From Rhodoferax lithotrophicus (GTDB taxonomy: Bacteria; Pseudomonadota; Gammaproteobacteria; Burkholderiales; Burkholderiaceae_C): a stretch of DNA of 64,000 nt. Positions 1 to 9,224 of the stretch are shown piece after piece. The stretch lies in NCBI RefSeq assembly GCF_019973615.1, contig NZ_AP024238.1:1922001-1986000 (forward strand), given 5' to 3'. Every line of letters starts with the position of its first letter. Position 1 is the stretch's first letter. The notes under the pieces were generated by a model. The model was given only the letters and a program-made list of their open reading frames with translations, was not told the origin of the DNA and ran no database searches. Position numbers and translations under genes: made by a program.

Positions 1-203
1 CGGAAATTTCGGAATACCTGAAACAGAATGCCGCCAGCAACCGCTTGTTTGGCAGCCGTAGCGAGGTGCCGCGCATCACCACCAGCGACCGTTTTGTGGG
101 CAAACACCGCAGCGCCATTCGTCTCTGGATGAAAGGCAAGCTCAAGTCTCTGAGTGATTGTGGTGCTTGCCACAAGGAATCTGGTTTGAACATTTCCGAG
201 TGA
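1..203 (+). CDS. c-type cytochrome, C-terminal part (5' truncated by window edge)
   Basis: The open frame enters at base 3 and ends at a TGA at 201-203, giving 66 residues with no start inside the window. Near the C-terminus there is a single CxxCH haem c attachment motif (CGACH, about residues 55-59), preceded by a basic stretch (LWMKGKLKSLSDCGACH). Small periplasmic dihaem cytochromes of the DHC type end in this way, with one CxxCH close to the C-terminus, so a periplasmic electron carrier is likely. Only the tail is visible, so subfamily, number of haems and partners cannot be determined. Confidence 0.65.
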   Translation, partial: EISEYLKQNAASNRLFGSRSEVPRITTSDRFVGKHRSAIRLWMKGKLKSLSDCGACHKESGLNISE

Positions 204-304
204 GGCCTGATCCGGGCATGGATACCTGAACCTGCTCGAGTGTCATCACCTGTGCCAGGTCTTCACCATGAACGTGTGGATGATGTGGTGTGTGGGGGTA
301 GTGC

Positions 305-1312
305 TCAATGAGTTTTCGTCAGCATGGACTGCGACGGGCTTTGTCCAAACAGCTTGCGGTAGTCGCTGGAGAACTGACTGAAATGCCAGAAACCCCAATC
401 GGCGGCTACGTCCTGCACCGTCAGGGACTTGGCTGAGGCTTGTCGCAAATGGCGGCGCGCACCATTGAGGCGGATCAGCCGCAGGTACTGCATGGGGCTC
501 ATGCCCAGCACGTCCTCAAAACAATATTGCAAGGTGCGACGGCTGACAAACAGCTGTTCACACAACTTGGGCACGGTGATAGCCTGGTCATGGTGTGCCA
601 ACACCAGATCACGCGCTTTGGCCACGATGCGCTGGCGGCGCTGAAAGCTGCTGCTGACCGCGCCGTCCACCGCACTGGTATCCAGCAGGGCGAGCAGGGT
701 ATTGAGCAGGACCTGCTGGCGCAAATCAGGGTCGGTGCAGCCACCGTCGTTTTGCAGCAAGCCGGCCAGCGTCTGTAGCAAGGACGTGCGTGAGTTGTTG
801 TCCACGTGTATGACCTCGGCACAGGCCAGTTGTGCCCAGTCGATCCGGCTGCCGCTCAGTTCTGCAGCTTGCAACAAGGCGTTCCGGCGGATCACGATGC
901 CATAGATGGCGTAGTCCGGCGGGGTTACCAGCTCAAACTCGCAGTCACCCGGGCGCACCATGATGGCGTGCGCGCCCGCCAGCCGCCCGTTGATGCGGGT
1001 CTGGTCAGACTGCTCGGGCAGGCCAAACCAGAAGGCATCCGGCCAGACGCAACATGACTGGCGCACCGCCTGGCTGGTGCATTCGCGAAACACCTGCATC
1101 TGGGGCAGTTGCAGCTCCGCCAGCGTGCCGTGAAAACGCCCGCGTGTGATCTGGTCGTAACTTTGTTCCCAATCGGTGAGGTTGTGGGCATGCTCGTCGG
1201 CATCAAAGGCTTCGACCGTGCGAATCTGGTGCGTGTTGCCCACAAATGGCGCATCAAAGGCCATAGATGTGGCGTGGCAAGAAGAGGCTGGTGCCATGGT
1301 GTGCATCCTCAT
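305..1312 (-). CDS. eutR: AraC-family transcriptional regulator, EutR-like
   Basis: 335-residue protein with a C-terminal AraC-type double helix-turn-helix (about residues 225-330: LCEQLFVSRRTLQYCFEDV in the first HTH, VQDVAADWGFWHFSQFSSDY in the second, ending KLFGQSPS). The N-terminal ~200 residues form the effector region. EutR proteins of this family activate ethanolamine genes in response to ethanolamine with adenosylcobalamin. The gene is transcribed divergently from the ethanolamine permease/eutBC operon, with about 190 bp between the start codons, which supports the same role here. Family membership is clear from sequence; the EutR assignment rests mainly on context. Confidence 0.8.
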   Translation of the reverse strand: MRMHTMAPASSCHATSMAFDAPFVGNTHQIRTVEAFDADEHAHNLTDWEQSYDQITRGRFHGTLAELQLPQMQVFRECTSQAVRQSCCVWPDAFWFGLPEQSDQTRINGRLAGAHAIMVRPGDCEFELVTPPDYAIYGIVIRRNALLQAAELSGSRIDWAQLACAEVIHVDNNSRTSLLQTLAGLLQNDGGCTDPDLRQQVLLNTLLALLDTSAVDGAVSSSFQRRQRIVAKARDLVLAHHDQAITVPKLCEQLFVSRRTLQYCFEDVLGMSPMQYLRLIRLNGARRHLRQASAKSLTVQDVAADWGFWHFSQFSSDYRKLFGQSPSQSMLTKTH

Positions 1313-1504
1313 GATTCGGTTTGGGTGGATTGGAGCCCTTGCATATCGAAGGTGGCAAGCGGGTTAACCCGTGTCAAAAAAAACTTTGCCGAAATTTGAT
1401 AACGCAAAAAAGCCGCTCTGGATAAAGATCAAGGCAAGCAACTCCCATGCCCAAACCCTTCTTGTTAAATCCCGCAACCCTTTGCACTTGATTGGAGAAT
1501 TCAG

Positions 1505-2908
1505 ATGAATCCGTTGGACCCTTCTCACCACAGCGGCACCCATGTGCTCAAACCGGTGCTCAGCACCCTGCAACTCTGGGGCATTGCCGTGGGCCTGGTG
1601 ATCTCTGGTGAATACTTTGGCTGGAGCTTCGGCTGGGCCTCGGCTGGCACGCTGGGCTTCACCATCACCTCGATCTTTATCGCGGCGATGTACGCCACCT
1701 TTATCTTCAGCTTTACCGAGCTGACCACCTCCATCCCTCACGCCGGTGGCCCATTTGCCTACAGCAAGCGCGCCTTTGGTCCGGTGGGTGGCTACCTGGC
1801 TGGCGCCGCCACCTTGATTGAGTTTGTGTTTGCGCCACCCGCCATTGCGCTGGCCATTGGCGCTTACCTGAACGTACAGTTCCCGGCGCTGGATCCCAAG
1901 CTGGCCGCGCTCGGAGCCTACCTGGTGTTCATGACGCTCAATATCGTTGGGGTGCAGATTGCCGCCACCTTTGAACTGGCTGTGACCCTGCTGGCCATTT
2001 TCGAGCTGCTGGTGTTCATGGGGGTGGTGTCACCGGGTTTCTCCATGGCCAACTTCACCAAGGGTGGCTGGTCCGGGCAGGACAGCTTCAGCCTGGCCTC
2101 CATTCCTGGCATGTTTGCCGCCATTCCGTTTGCCATCTGGTTCTTCCTGGCGATTGAAGGCGTGGCCATGGCTGCGGAAGAAGCCAAAGACCCCAAGCGC
2201 TCGATTCCCGTGGCCTACATCACCGGCATCCTGACCCTGGTGGTGTTGGCCATTGGTGTGATGGTGTTTGCCGGTGGTGCTGGTGACTGGACCAAGCTGT
2301 CCAACATCAACGACCCGCTGCCCCAGGCCATGAAGATGATCGTCGGCGAAAACAGCGGCTGGTTACACATGCTGGTGTGGCTGGGCCTGTTTGGTCTGGT
2401 GGCCTCGTTCCACGGCATCATTCTGGGCTACTCACGCCAGATTTATGCCCTGTCGCGTGAAGGCTACCTGCCGCCGTTCTTCGCCAAATTACACCCCCGT
2501 TTCAAAACCCCGCACCGCGCCATTCTGGCCGGGGGGGCTATTGGTATTGCCGCCATTTACAGCGACGAGTTGATCAAGATTGGTGGCAACACCCTGACCG
2601 CCAACATTGTCACCATGTCGGTGTTTGGTGCGATCCTGATGTACATCATCAGCATGCTCAGCTTGTTCCAACTGCGCCGCACGGCACCCAACATGGTGCG
2701 CCCCTTCCGTGCGCCGTTTTACCCGTTGTTCCCGGCGTTTGCACTCCTGGGCGCAGGGGTTTGCATGGCTACAATGATTTATTACAACGCCCTGATTTTC
2801 GGAATTTTCCTGGGCTTTTTGGCACTTGGTTACGGCTACTTCCTGTTGACCAGCCACCACCGCACCAACGCCATTGCCATGAACGCCATGGCTGCTGACC
2901 CCACCTGA
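1505..2908 (+). CDS. eat: Ethanolamine permease (APC superfamily)
   Basis: 467-residue polytopic membrane protein of the amino acid-polyamine-organocation superfamily, with about 12 hydrophobic segments. It opens with the APC-like first helix (LQLWGIAVGLVISGEYFGW) and carries the GGPFAYSKRAFG segment typical of the family. A ribosome binding site (GGAG) lies just before the ATG. The stop is 4 bp before eutB, so the two are co-transcribed. Import of ethanolamine for the downstream lyase is the natural role. Specificity is inferred from the eutBC context and overall resemblance to known Eat permeases. Confidence 0.88.
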   Translation: MNPLDPSHHSGTHVLKPVLSTLQLWGIAVGLVISGEYFGWSFGWASAGTLGFTITSIFIAAMYATFIFSFTELTTSIPHAGGPFAYSKRAFGPVGGYLAGAATLIEFVFAPPAIALAIGAYLNVQFPALDPKLAALGAYLVFMTLNIVGVQIAATFELAVTLLAIFELLVFMGVVSPGFSMANFTKGGWSGQDSFSLASIPGMFAAIPFAIWFFLAIEGVAMAAEEAKDPKRSIPVAYITGILTLVVLAIGVMVFAGGAGDWTKLSNINDPLPQAMKMIVGENSGWLHMLVWLGLFGLVASFHGIILGYSRQIYALSREGYLPPFFAKLHPRFKTPHRAILAGGAIGIAAIYSDELIKIGGNTLTANIVTMSVFGAILMYIISMLSLFQLRRTAPNMVRPFRAPFYPLFPAFALLGAGVCMATMIYYNALIFGIFLGFLALGYGYFLLTSHHRTNAIAMNAMAADPT

Positions 2909-2912
2909 CATC

Positions 2913-4316
2913 ATGACCGTGCAAAACCATCAGTACACTCATCGCGTTGGAGCCAACACCTACAGCTTTTGCGATTTGAAGGACCTGATGGCCAAGGCCA
3001 CGCCAGCACGCTCGGGCGACCTGCTGGCTGGTGTGGCCGCCCACAGTGCGCAGGAGCGTGCAGCGGCGCAAATGGCATTGGCCGAGGTGCCGCTCAAAAC
3101 CTTTCTGACGCAAGCCTTGGTGCCGTATGAAGACGATGAAATCACCCGCCTGATCATCGACAGCCACGATGCCCAGGCCTTTGCCCCCGTCAGCCACCTG
3201 ACGGTGGGCGACTTTCGCAACTGGCTGCTGGGCGATGAGGTTGACAGCGCGGTGCTGACGGCCCTGGCCCCGGGCATCACCCCTGAAATGGCCGCAGCCG
3301 TTTGCAAAATCATGCGCAACCAGGATTTGATTCTGGTGGCCCAAAAATGCAGCGTGGTGACAAAGTTTCGCAACACCATTGGCCTGCCTGGCCGCATGGC
3401 CACGCGCCTGCAACCCAACCACCCCACCGACGATGCCACCGGCATTGCCGCCAGCCTGCTCGACGGCCTGCTCTACGGCAGTGGTGACGCGGTGATTGGC
3501 ATCAACCCGGCCACCGACAACGTGCCGCAAGTCATCAAGCTGGTGACGATGATGAGCGACATCATTCATCAATACGAGATTCCCACCCAGTCCTGCGTGC
3601 TCACCCATGTGACCAACACCATCGAAGCCATCCACCGTGGCGCGCCGGTGGACCTGGTGTTCCAGTCCATTGGCGGCACCGAGGCCACCAACCGCAGCTT
3701 CGGTGTGAGCCTGGCGCTGCTGGGCGAGGCGCGCAGCGCCGCCTTGTCGCTGAAGCGTGGCACGGTGGGCGACAACGTGATGTACTTCGAGACCGGCCAG
3801 GGCAGTGCCCTGTCGGCCAACGCCCACCATGGTCTGGACCAGCAAACCTGCGAGGCGCGGGCCTACGCGGTGGCGCGGCAGTTCAAGCCACTGCTGGTCA
3901 ACACCGTGGTGGGTTTCATCGGGCCGGAGTATTTGTTTGACGGCAAACAGATCATCCGCGCCGGGCTGGAAGACCACTTCTGCGCCAAACTGCTGGGCCT
4001 GCCGATGGGCTGCGACGTGTGTTACACCAACCACGCCGAAGCCGACCAGAACGACATGGACGTGCTGCTGACCCTGTTGGGCGTGGCCGGCTGCAACTTC
4101 GTCATGGGCATTCCGGGCTCGGACGACATCATGCTCAACTACCAGACCACCTCGTTCCACGACGCGCTCTATGTGCGCCGCGTGTTGGGCCACAAGCCTG
4201 CGCCTGAGTTTGAGGCCTGGCTGCAAAAGATGCACATCTTCAGCACCGACGAGCAGTTCCGCCTCAATGCCGCGCTGCCCACCGCCTTCCAGAAAGCGCT
4301 GTTTCGCCTGAATTAA
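2913..4316 (+). CDS. eutB: Ethanolamine ammonia-lyase large subunit
   Basis: 467-residue EutB, the catalytic large subunit of the adenosylcobalamin-dependent lyase that converts ethanolamine to acetaldehyde and ammonia. The length and the family-wide blocks (for example KFRNTIGLPGRMATRLQPN near residue 150, DLVFQSIGGTEATNRSFG near 250, CYTNHAEADQND near 370, NFVMGIPGSDDIMLNYQTTS near 395) are intact. It follows the permease by 4 bp and is followed by eutC 9-12 bp downstream, the conserved order. No carboxysome-like shell genes are nearby, so this is the minimal cytoplasmic form of the pathway. Confidence 0.97.
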   Translation: MTVQNHQYTHRVGANTYSFCDLKDLMAKATPARSGDLLAGVAAHSAQERAAAQMALAEVPLKTFLTQALVPYEDDEITRLIIDSHDAQAFAPVSHLTVGDFRNWLLGDEVDSAVLTALAPGITPEMAAAVCKIMRNQDLILVAQKCSVVTKFRNTIGLPGRMATRLQPNHPTDDATGIAASLLDGLLYGSGDAVIGINPATDNVPQVIKLVTMMSDIIHQYEIPTQSCVLTHVTNTIEAIHRGAPVDLVFQSIGGTEATNRSFGVSLALLGEARSAALSLKRGTVGDNVMYFETGQGSALSANAHHGLDQQTCEARAYAVARQFKPLLVNTVVGFIGPEYLFDGKQIIRAGLEDHFCAKLLGLPMGCDVCYTNHAEADQNDMDVLLTLLGVAGCNFVMGIPGSDDIMLNYQTTSFHDALYVRRVLGHKPAPEFEAWLQKMHIFSTDEQFRLNAALPTAFQKALFRLN

Positions 4317-4328
4317 ACCCGCCGTGTG

Positions 4329-5162
4329 ATGAACCAACCCACCAACCCCGTCACCGCCAACCCCTGGGCTGCGCTGCGCCAGTTCACCGATGCCCGCATT
4401 GCGCTGGGCCGTGCCGGTGTCAGCCTGCCCACCCAGGCCCACCTGGACTTTCAACTGGCCCACGCCCAGGCTCGCGACGCGGTGCACCTGGCGCTGGACG
4501 CGGCCACACTGGCGCAGACGCTGGATGCCGCGTTGCCCAACCCCGCCGCACCTTGCCTCACGCTGCACAGCGCCGCCGCCGACCGCAGCGTCTACCTGCA
4601 ACGCCCGGACTTGGGGCGCAAGCTGGATGAGGCCTCACGCGAGCGCCTGAACGCCTTGCCGCGCCCGGCCAGCGCGTCGCCTTCAGAGCGCCCCTACGAC
4701 CTGGCTTTGGTGGTGGTCGATGGCTTGTCCGCCCTGGCCATCGAGCAAAACGTCGCGCCTTTTTTGACGCAGCTGCAAGAGCGCATCGCGCCCGAACACT
4801 GGTCCATCGCCCCGATCTGCATCGTCGAGCAGGGCCGGGTCGCCATTGGCGACGAGGTGGCCGAGCTGCTGGGTGCCAAAGCCGTGGTGGTGCTGATTGG
4901 CGAGCGCCCAGGTTTGAGTTCGCCCGACAGCATGGGCCTGTACCTGACCTGGATGCCCCGTGTGGGTCTGACGGATGTCAGCCGCAACTGCATCTCCAAC
5001 GTGCGCCCGGCGGGCCTGCGCTATGAAGACGCGGCCTACAAGCTGCACTACCTGCTGGCGCAAGCGCAGCAGAGGCAGTTGTCCGGGGTGGAGCTGAAGG
5101 ATGAAACCGGGGGCGGGAAGGAACTGCTGGCGGAGTCTCCTCCAAACTTTCTGTTGTCCTGA
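4329..5162 (+). CDS. eutC: Ethanolamine ammonia-lyase small subunit
   Basis: EutC, the small subunit needed with EutB for adenosylcobalamin binding and activity. About 277 residues. The conserved C-terminal half is clear ([19 protein letters not shown] near 115, [21 protein letters not shown] near 160, [20 protein letters not shown] near 190, [20 protein letters not shown] near 230). I chose the ATG at 4329; a GTG immediately before it (4326) is an equal alternative. The last ~30 residues are polar and variable. It ends the ethanolamine operon; the next gene is on the opposite strand. Confidence 0.95.
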   Translation: MNQPTNPVTANPWAALRQFTDARIALGRAGVSLPTQAHLDFQLAHAQARDAVHLALDAATLAQTLDAALPNPAAPCLTLHSAAADRSVYLQRPDLGRKLDEASRERLNALPRPASASPSERPYDLALVVVDGLSALAIEQNVAPFLTQLQERIAPEHWSIAPICIVEQGRVAIGDEVAELLGAKAVVVLIGERPGLSSPDSMGLYLTWMPRVGLTDVSRNCISNVRPAGLRYEDAAYKLHYLLAQAQQRQLSGVELKDETGGGKELLAESPPNFLLS

Positions 5163-5186
5163 GTTTTTGGCTCCCGACGCAGCCCC

Positions 5187-6596
5187 TCATGTGGTTCGGT
5201 TGCGCGCCAGTGGCGGGTTTTTGGAGAAATAGCGCTCAATGCCGCGCATCAGCGCATCGGAGAGTTGATCCAGAAAAGCATCGCTGTTGAGCTTGGCTTC
5301 TTCTTCCGGGTTGCTGATGAAGGCGGCTTCCACCAACACGCTGGGGATATCGGGTGCTTTCAAGACCGCAAACCCGGCCTGTTCTACCCGTGGTTTATGC
5401 AACTTGCCAACCCGGCCAATTTCGCCCAGCATGGCGTTGCCTAGCTGCAGACTGTCTTTGATCTGGGCGGTGGTGCTCATGTCGAGCAGGGCACGTTTGA
5501 CCTGTGCGTCCTTGGCCTTGACGTTTAATCCGCCAATCTGATCGGCCTGGTTTTCCTTGGCCGCCATCCAGCGCGCTGCCGTGCTGGAGGCACCACTCTG
5601 GCTGAGCGCAAACACGCTGGCCCCTTGGGGGTTGGGGGTGAAAAAAGCATCGGCATGCAGGCTGATGAACAGGTCAGCTTGTACCCGGCGCGCTTTGTCC
5701 ACCCGCACGCTCAGGGGCACAAAAAAGTCGGCATCACGTGTCAGATAAGCACGCATGGCGTTGCCATTGACGGATGTGGCGTTGATGCGTTCACGCATGC
5801 GGTGGGCCAGTTTCAGCACCACGTCTTTTTCGCGTGTGCCGCCCGGGCCAACGGCACCGGGGTCTTCACCACCGTGACCGGCATCCAGGGCGATGATGAT
5901 CAGCCTGTCGGTCGCCGACGGTGTGGGTTCCGACAGATAGGCACCGGGCGATCGTCTTAAGGTTTTTTGCCCTGTATCGCCCGTTCCTGTTTCGCTGCTA
6001 GCTACAGTATTTGTAGTTTCTCGGGGTAAGCTGGTGGGGTTGACCGGTCTGCTTGACGGTTGGGCGGGGGGTAGTGTTTGCGTTTTTTGGGCAATCAGGT
6101 CACCCAAGAGATCGCTGGGTTGCGCGACAGGTGTATGCACTTCCTTGAGCCGCTCGGCAATCAGGGATTCCAGCGGGTCTGCCACCTGGGTGGGATACAG
6201 ATCAAACACCAGCCGATGGTGGTAGGCCGCTACCGGCGGCAGGGTGAAGACTTGTGGTGTGATGGTTTGCTTCAAGTCCACCACCAGGCGCACCACGCCA
6301 GGGCCAAACTGGCCGACCCGAATGCCGTTGATGGTCGGGTCCGTGGGGCCAACTTTGGCCACCAGTTCTTTCAAAGCCGGATTCAGGTCAATACCACGCA
6401 CATCCACCGCCAGGCGCGGCGGGTTGGGCACAAAGGTTTGCGTGAAGGTGAGCTGGGTGTCGGATTCGATGGTGACGCGCGAATACTCTGGTGCTGGCCA
6501 TACCCGCACCGCCAGAATGGTGCCGGCTTGTGCCAGTTGATGTTCGCCTAGCCACAAAACCAAGGTGCCTGACTGCAGCAGTGTGCGGCGCTTCAT
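5187..6596 (-). CDS. amiC: N-acetylmuramoyl-L-alanine amidase, AmiC type
   Basis: 469-residue septal murein hydrolase that splits the amide bond between MurNAc and L-alanine during daughter-cell separation. The N-terminus MKRRTLLQSGTLVLWLG resembles a twin-arginine signal, as in E. coli AmiC. An AMIN domain (about residues 30-135) is followed by a low-complexity linker and an Amidase_3 zinc domain with LDAGHGGEDPGAVG, the REKDVVLKLA glutamate, SLHADAF and VLVEAAFISNPEEE. The ATG at 6596 overlaps the tsaE stop (ATGA), so they are co-transcribed. The linker contains a degenerate copy of the dispersed repeat described below. Confidence 0.92.
   Translation of the reverse strand: MKRRTLLQSGTLVLWLGEHQLAQAGTILAVRVWPAPEYSRVTIESDTQLTFTQTFVPNPPRLAVDVRGIDLNPALKELVAKVGPTDPTINGIRVGQFGPGVVRLVVDLKQTITPQVFTLPPVAAYHHRLVFDLYPTQVADPLESLIAERLKEVHTPVAQPSDLLGDLIAQKTQTLPPAQPSSRPVNPTSLPRETTNTVASSETGTGDTGQKTLRRSPGAYLSEPTPSATDRLIIIALDAGHGGEDPGAVGPGGTREKDVVLKLAHRMRERINATSVNGNAMRAYLTRDADFFVPLSVRVDKARRVQADLFISLHADAFFTPNPQGASVFALSQSGASSTAARWMAAKENQADQIGGLNVKAKDAQVKRALLDMSTTAQIKDSLQLGNAMLGEIGRVGKLHKPRVEQAGFAVLKAPDIPSVLVEAAFISNPEEEAKLNSDAFLDQLSDALMRGIERYFSKNPPLARNRTT
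5969..6020 (+). repeat. Dispersed palindromic element, degenerate copy 1 (inside amiC)
   Basis: Shows the right-hand half (GCTAGCTACAG then TTTGTAGTTTC) and a degraded left half of the ~50-bp repeat found throughout this window. It lies in the amiC linker between AMIN and amidase domains, where added residues would be tolerated. Confidence 0.45.
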
Positions 6597-7123
6597 GTGG
6601 CGGTCTCGTTCCAGATGCGTTGGTGCAACCCGCTGAGCAACTGCGCCCCGAGTGGTGTTTGCGCCGTCAATTGCACCTGGCGGGCATCGTCGTCCAGCAC
6701 CATCAATTGCAGCACCAGATCGGCTTGAGGCACACAGCCAGCGGCCTTGTCCGGCCATTCGGCGATCTTCAGGCCTGGGCTGGCAAAGATGTCACGAAAC
6801 CCTGCATCCGTCCATTCGCGGGGGTCTGAGAAGCGGTAAAAGTCAAAGTGCCACACGTTTATCCCAGGCAATTCATAAGGTTCCACCACGGCATAGGTGG
6901 GGCTTTTCACCCGCCCTTGTACACCCAGAGCGCGCAGCAGATAACGGACCAGCGTGGTTTTGCCCGCACCCAGGTCGCCCTGGAGTTCAATGTAGGCCCG
7001 ACGCAACTCAGGCAGTGTTGCCAACGCACTGGCAAACTGTTGGCAAGAAGTTTCATGGGGCCAGTTCAGGCTTTTTACAATGGGCAGGTGAACATCAGCA
7101 CCGGACAAATCAGTGGCAGTCAA
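6593..7123 (-). CDS. tsaE: tRNA threonylcarbamoyladenosine biosynthesis ATPase TsaE
   Basis: TsaE, the small P-loop ATPase that acts with TsaB and TsaD in forming t6A at position 37 of ANN-decoding tRNAs. Walker A GDLGAGKTTLVR, then SPTYAVVEPYE, HFDFYRFSDPREW and IAEWPDKA, are all in family order. I chose the TTG at 7123 because GGAG lies 7 bp upstream; another in-frame TTG at 7171 has no such site. Either start overlaps the 5' end of the divergent queG gene, so the exact N-terminus is uncertain. The stop overlaps the amiC start by 4 bp. Confidence 0.85.
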   Translation of the reverse strand: MTATDLSGADVHLPIVKSLNWPHETSCQQFASALATLPELRRAYIELQGDLGAGKTTLVRYLLRALGVQGRVKSPTYAVVEPYELPGINVWHFDFYRFSDPREWTDAGFRDIFASPGLKIAEWPDKAAGCVPQADLVLQLMVLDDDARQVQLTAQTPLGAQLLSGLHQRIWNETAT

Positions 7124-8209
7124 TGGGTCTCCAGCATTCAGGAATGGGGCAGGGCACTGGGATTTTCTCAAATTGGTGTGGCTGAGGTCGATTTGAGTTC
7201 TGCAGAACCCGGATTATCGGCTTGGCTGGCTGCCGGATTTCACGGCGACATGCACTTCATGGCTGCGCATGGCCTCAAGCGCGCACGCCCGGCAGAGCTG
7301 GTGCCCGGCACACTCAGTGTCATTACCGCCCGCATGGATTATCTGCCTGGCCAAACATCAGCAGGCTGGCAACGTGTTGAACTTGATCGGCTCAAGCACC
7401 CCTCTGAGGCTATCGTGTCGGTGTACGCACGTGGGCGTGACTACCACAAGGTGATGCGCGCACGCTTGCAAAAACTCAGCGACAAAATAGCCGCCGAGTT
7501 GGGGCCGATGGGCTACCGCGTGTTCACCGATTCGGCACCGGTACTGGAGGCCGAACTGGCCAGTCGCAGTGGCCAGGGCTGGCGCGGCAAACACACGTTG
7601 CTGCTCAGCCGCGAGGCCGGGTCGATGTTTTTTCTGGGTGAGATTTTTGTCGACATGACGCTGCCCGCATCCGAGCCGGTGGCGGCGCACTGTGGCCGCT
7701 GCCAGGCCTGTATCGACGTGTGCCCGACCCAGGCCATTGTTGCGCCTTACCGGCTGGATGCGCGGCGTTGCATCTCTTACCTGACGATTGAGCATGCCGG
7801 GCCGATTCCGCTAGACCTGCGCCCGCTGATCGGCAATCACATTTACGGCTGTGACGACTGCCAGCTGGTGTGTCCCTGGAACAAGTTTGCTCAAACCAGC
7901 CACTTGCCGGACTTTGATGCCCGCCCAGGCCTGGTTGGTCAGTCGCTGGTTCACCTGCTGGCCTGGAGCGAGGACGAGTTTTTGCGCCGCACCGAAGGCA
8001 GCCCGATTCGCCGCATCGGCCATGAGCGCTGGCTACGCAACATCGCGGTGGCGTTGGGCAATGCCTTGTGTGCCGTGAATGGCTTGACCAGCCAGACGGA
8101 GCAAGACAACCGAGCCGCCTGGCGGGCAGCCTTGCAAAGCCGTGTCGATCACCCAAGTGCGCTGGTGCGCGAGCATGTGGCTTGGGCACTGGCACAGGCT
8201 GTGGATTGA
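7088..8209 (+). CDS. queG: Epoxyqueuosine reductase
   Basis: About 373 residues. QueG catalyses the last step of queuosine tRNA modification, reducing epoxyqueuosine with a cobalamin cofactor and two [4Fe-4S] clusters. Both cluster motifs are present: CGRCQACIDVCPTQAI near residue 200 and GCDDCQLVCPWNKFA near 255; the C-terminus has a HEAT-like SALVREHVAWAL segment. GTG at 7088 places the start just before WVSSIQEWGRALGFSQIGV, the usual beginning of the family. The start region overlaps the 5' end of tsaE on the other strand, a head-to-head overlap. Confidence 0.93.
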   Translation: MNISTGQISGSQWVSSIQEWGRALGFSQIGVAEVDLSSAEPGLSAWLAAGFHGDMHFMAAHGLKRARPAELVPGTLSVITARMDYLPGQTSAGWQRVELDRLKHPSEAIVSVYARGRDYHKVMRARLQKLSDKIAAELGPMGYRVFTDSAPVLEAELASRSGQGWRGKHTLLLSREAGSMFFLGEIFVDMTLPASEPVAAHCGRCQACIDVCPTQAIVAPYRLDARRCISYLTIEHAGPIPLDLRPLIGNHIYGCDDCQLVCPWNKFAQTSHLPDFDARPGLVGQSLVHLLAWSEDEFLRRTEGSPIRRIGHERWLRNIAVALGNALCAVNGLTSQTEQDNRAAWRAALQSRVDHPSALVREHVAWALAQAVD

Positions 8210-8269
8210 GGGCGACGCGGTCTGTGGTCACGCGGCACCCAGACGGGATGCGTCATAATCCGCCGCGCT

Positions 8270-8343
8270 AGAGGTGCCACCCGGTCGGGTGGCTGAGAAA
8301 TACTCTTGGAACCTGATCTGGGTCATGCCAGCGTAGGAAAGCA
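8270..8343 (+). promoter_or_regulatory. TPP riboswitch (THI element) upstream of thiM
   Basis: Contains in order the conserved TPP-aptamer pieces: GAGGTGCC, GGCTGAGAAATA, GAACCTGATCTGG, then GTCATGCCAGCGTAGGAAAGC. The spacing suits the three-way junction with pyrimidine- and pyrophosphate-sensing arms. It ends about 48 bp before the thiM ATG, so control of translation or early termination by thiamin pyrophosphate is expected. Confidence 0.95.
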
Positions 8344-8390
8344 TGCACATGGGTGCCTGGCCGTCCCGGATCACCTCAACGGAATCTGAC

Positions 8391-9224
8391 ATGGCCAATT
8401 TACTGACTCCCACCGATCTTTGGGCCGATGTGCAATCGGTTCGCGCACAACATCCCTTGGTGCACAACATTACCAACTTCGTGGTGATGAACTTCAATGC
8501 CAATGTACTGCTGGCCATGGGCGCTGCGCCGGTGATGGCCCACGCGCATGAAGAGGTGGCAGACATGGCCGCCATGGCCCAAGCGCTGGTGCTCAACATT
8601 GGCACGCTGGAGCCTTACTGGATTGACAGCATGTGCCAGGCGCTGCAGGTGGCCAGCCAAAGGGGCGTCAAAACCGTGCTTGATCCAGTAGGGGCGGGCG
8701 CAACAAGCTATAGAAACAAGAGTATTGAAAAACTTCTGGCGGTGGCCATGCCCAGCGTGATCCGGGGCAATGCCTCGGAAATCATGAGTGTGGCCGGCAG
8801 TGCAGCCCAGACCCGTGGTGTGGACAGTGGTGCGGAGGTGGCTGATTCCTTGCATTACGCCCGGGATTTGGCCCGACGCACGGGCGGTGTGGTGTGTGTC
8901 AGTGGCCCGGTGGATCATGTGCTGGATGCCCAGGGCCGCCATGCCAGTCTGTCCAATGGTCATGAGTGGATGACACGTATCACTGGCGTGGGCTGCTCGG
9001 CCACGGCTCTGATTGGTGCGTTTTGCGCCGTCCAGCCCGATGCCTGGCGCGCCACGCTGGCGGCCATGGCTTATCTGGGCGTGGTGGGTGAGCTTGCCGC
9101 ATTGGAGGTGCAGGCCCGTGGCCAAGGCGTGGGCAGCATGCAAATGGCGCTGCTGGATCAGTTGCAGTTGCTGGATCAAGCCACCTTTGAGCGCAGCCTG
9201 AAGCTGTCGGTGACGGCATCTTGA
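8391..9224 (+). CDS. thiM: Hydroxyethylthiazole kinase
   Basis: 277-residue ThiM, which phosphorylates hydroxyethylthiazole for salvage into thiamin. Family blocks are intact: [17 protein letters not shown] near residue 25, [10 protein letters not shown] near 65, [13 protein letters not shown] near 95, [12 protein letters not shown] near 120 and [14 protein letters not shown] near 200 (anion hole and catalytic cysteine region). The ATG at 8391 is chosen because it follows the riboswitch and matches the family N-terminus; an upstream in-frame ATG at 8343 would lie at the end of the aptamer. First gene of thiM-thiE-thiD. Confidence 0.95.
   Translation: MANLLTPTDLWADVQSVRAQHPLVHNITNFVVMNFNANVLLAMGAAPVMAHAHEEVADMAAMAQALVLNIGTLEPYWIDSMCQALQVASQRGVKTVLDPVGAGATSYRNKSIEKLLAVAMPSVIRGNASEIMSVAGSAAQTRGVDSGAEVADSLHYARDLARRTGGVVCVSGPVDHVLDAQGRHASLSNGHEWMTRITGVGCSATALIGAFCAVQPDAWRATLAAMAYLGVVGELAALEVQARGQGVGSMQMALLDQLQLLDQATFERSLKLSVTAS

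Noticed and set aside
1320..1350. Sigma-54-like promoter before the ethanolamine operon (TGGAGCCCTTGCAT)
   Set aside because: The GG-GC spacing is 7, not the required 10 bases.
2769..4601. A 610-codon open frame antisense to eutB/eutC
   Set aside because: It shadows well-supported genes, lacks any recognised domain and is rich in G/H/Q/R residues typical of antisense frames in GC-rich coding DNA.
8697..8735. Copy of the dispersed element inside thiM
   Set aside because: Only AAGCTAT-like bases match; the palindrome and ends are not visible, and the coding follows the ThiM family.
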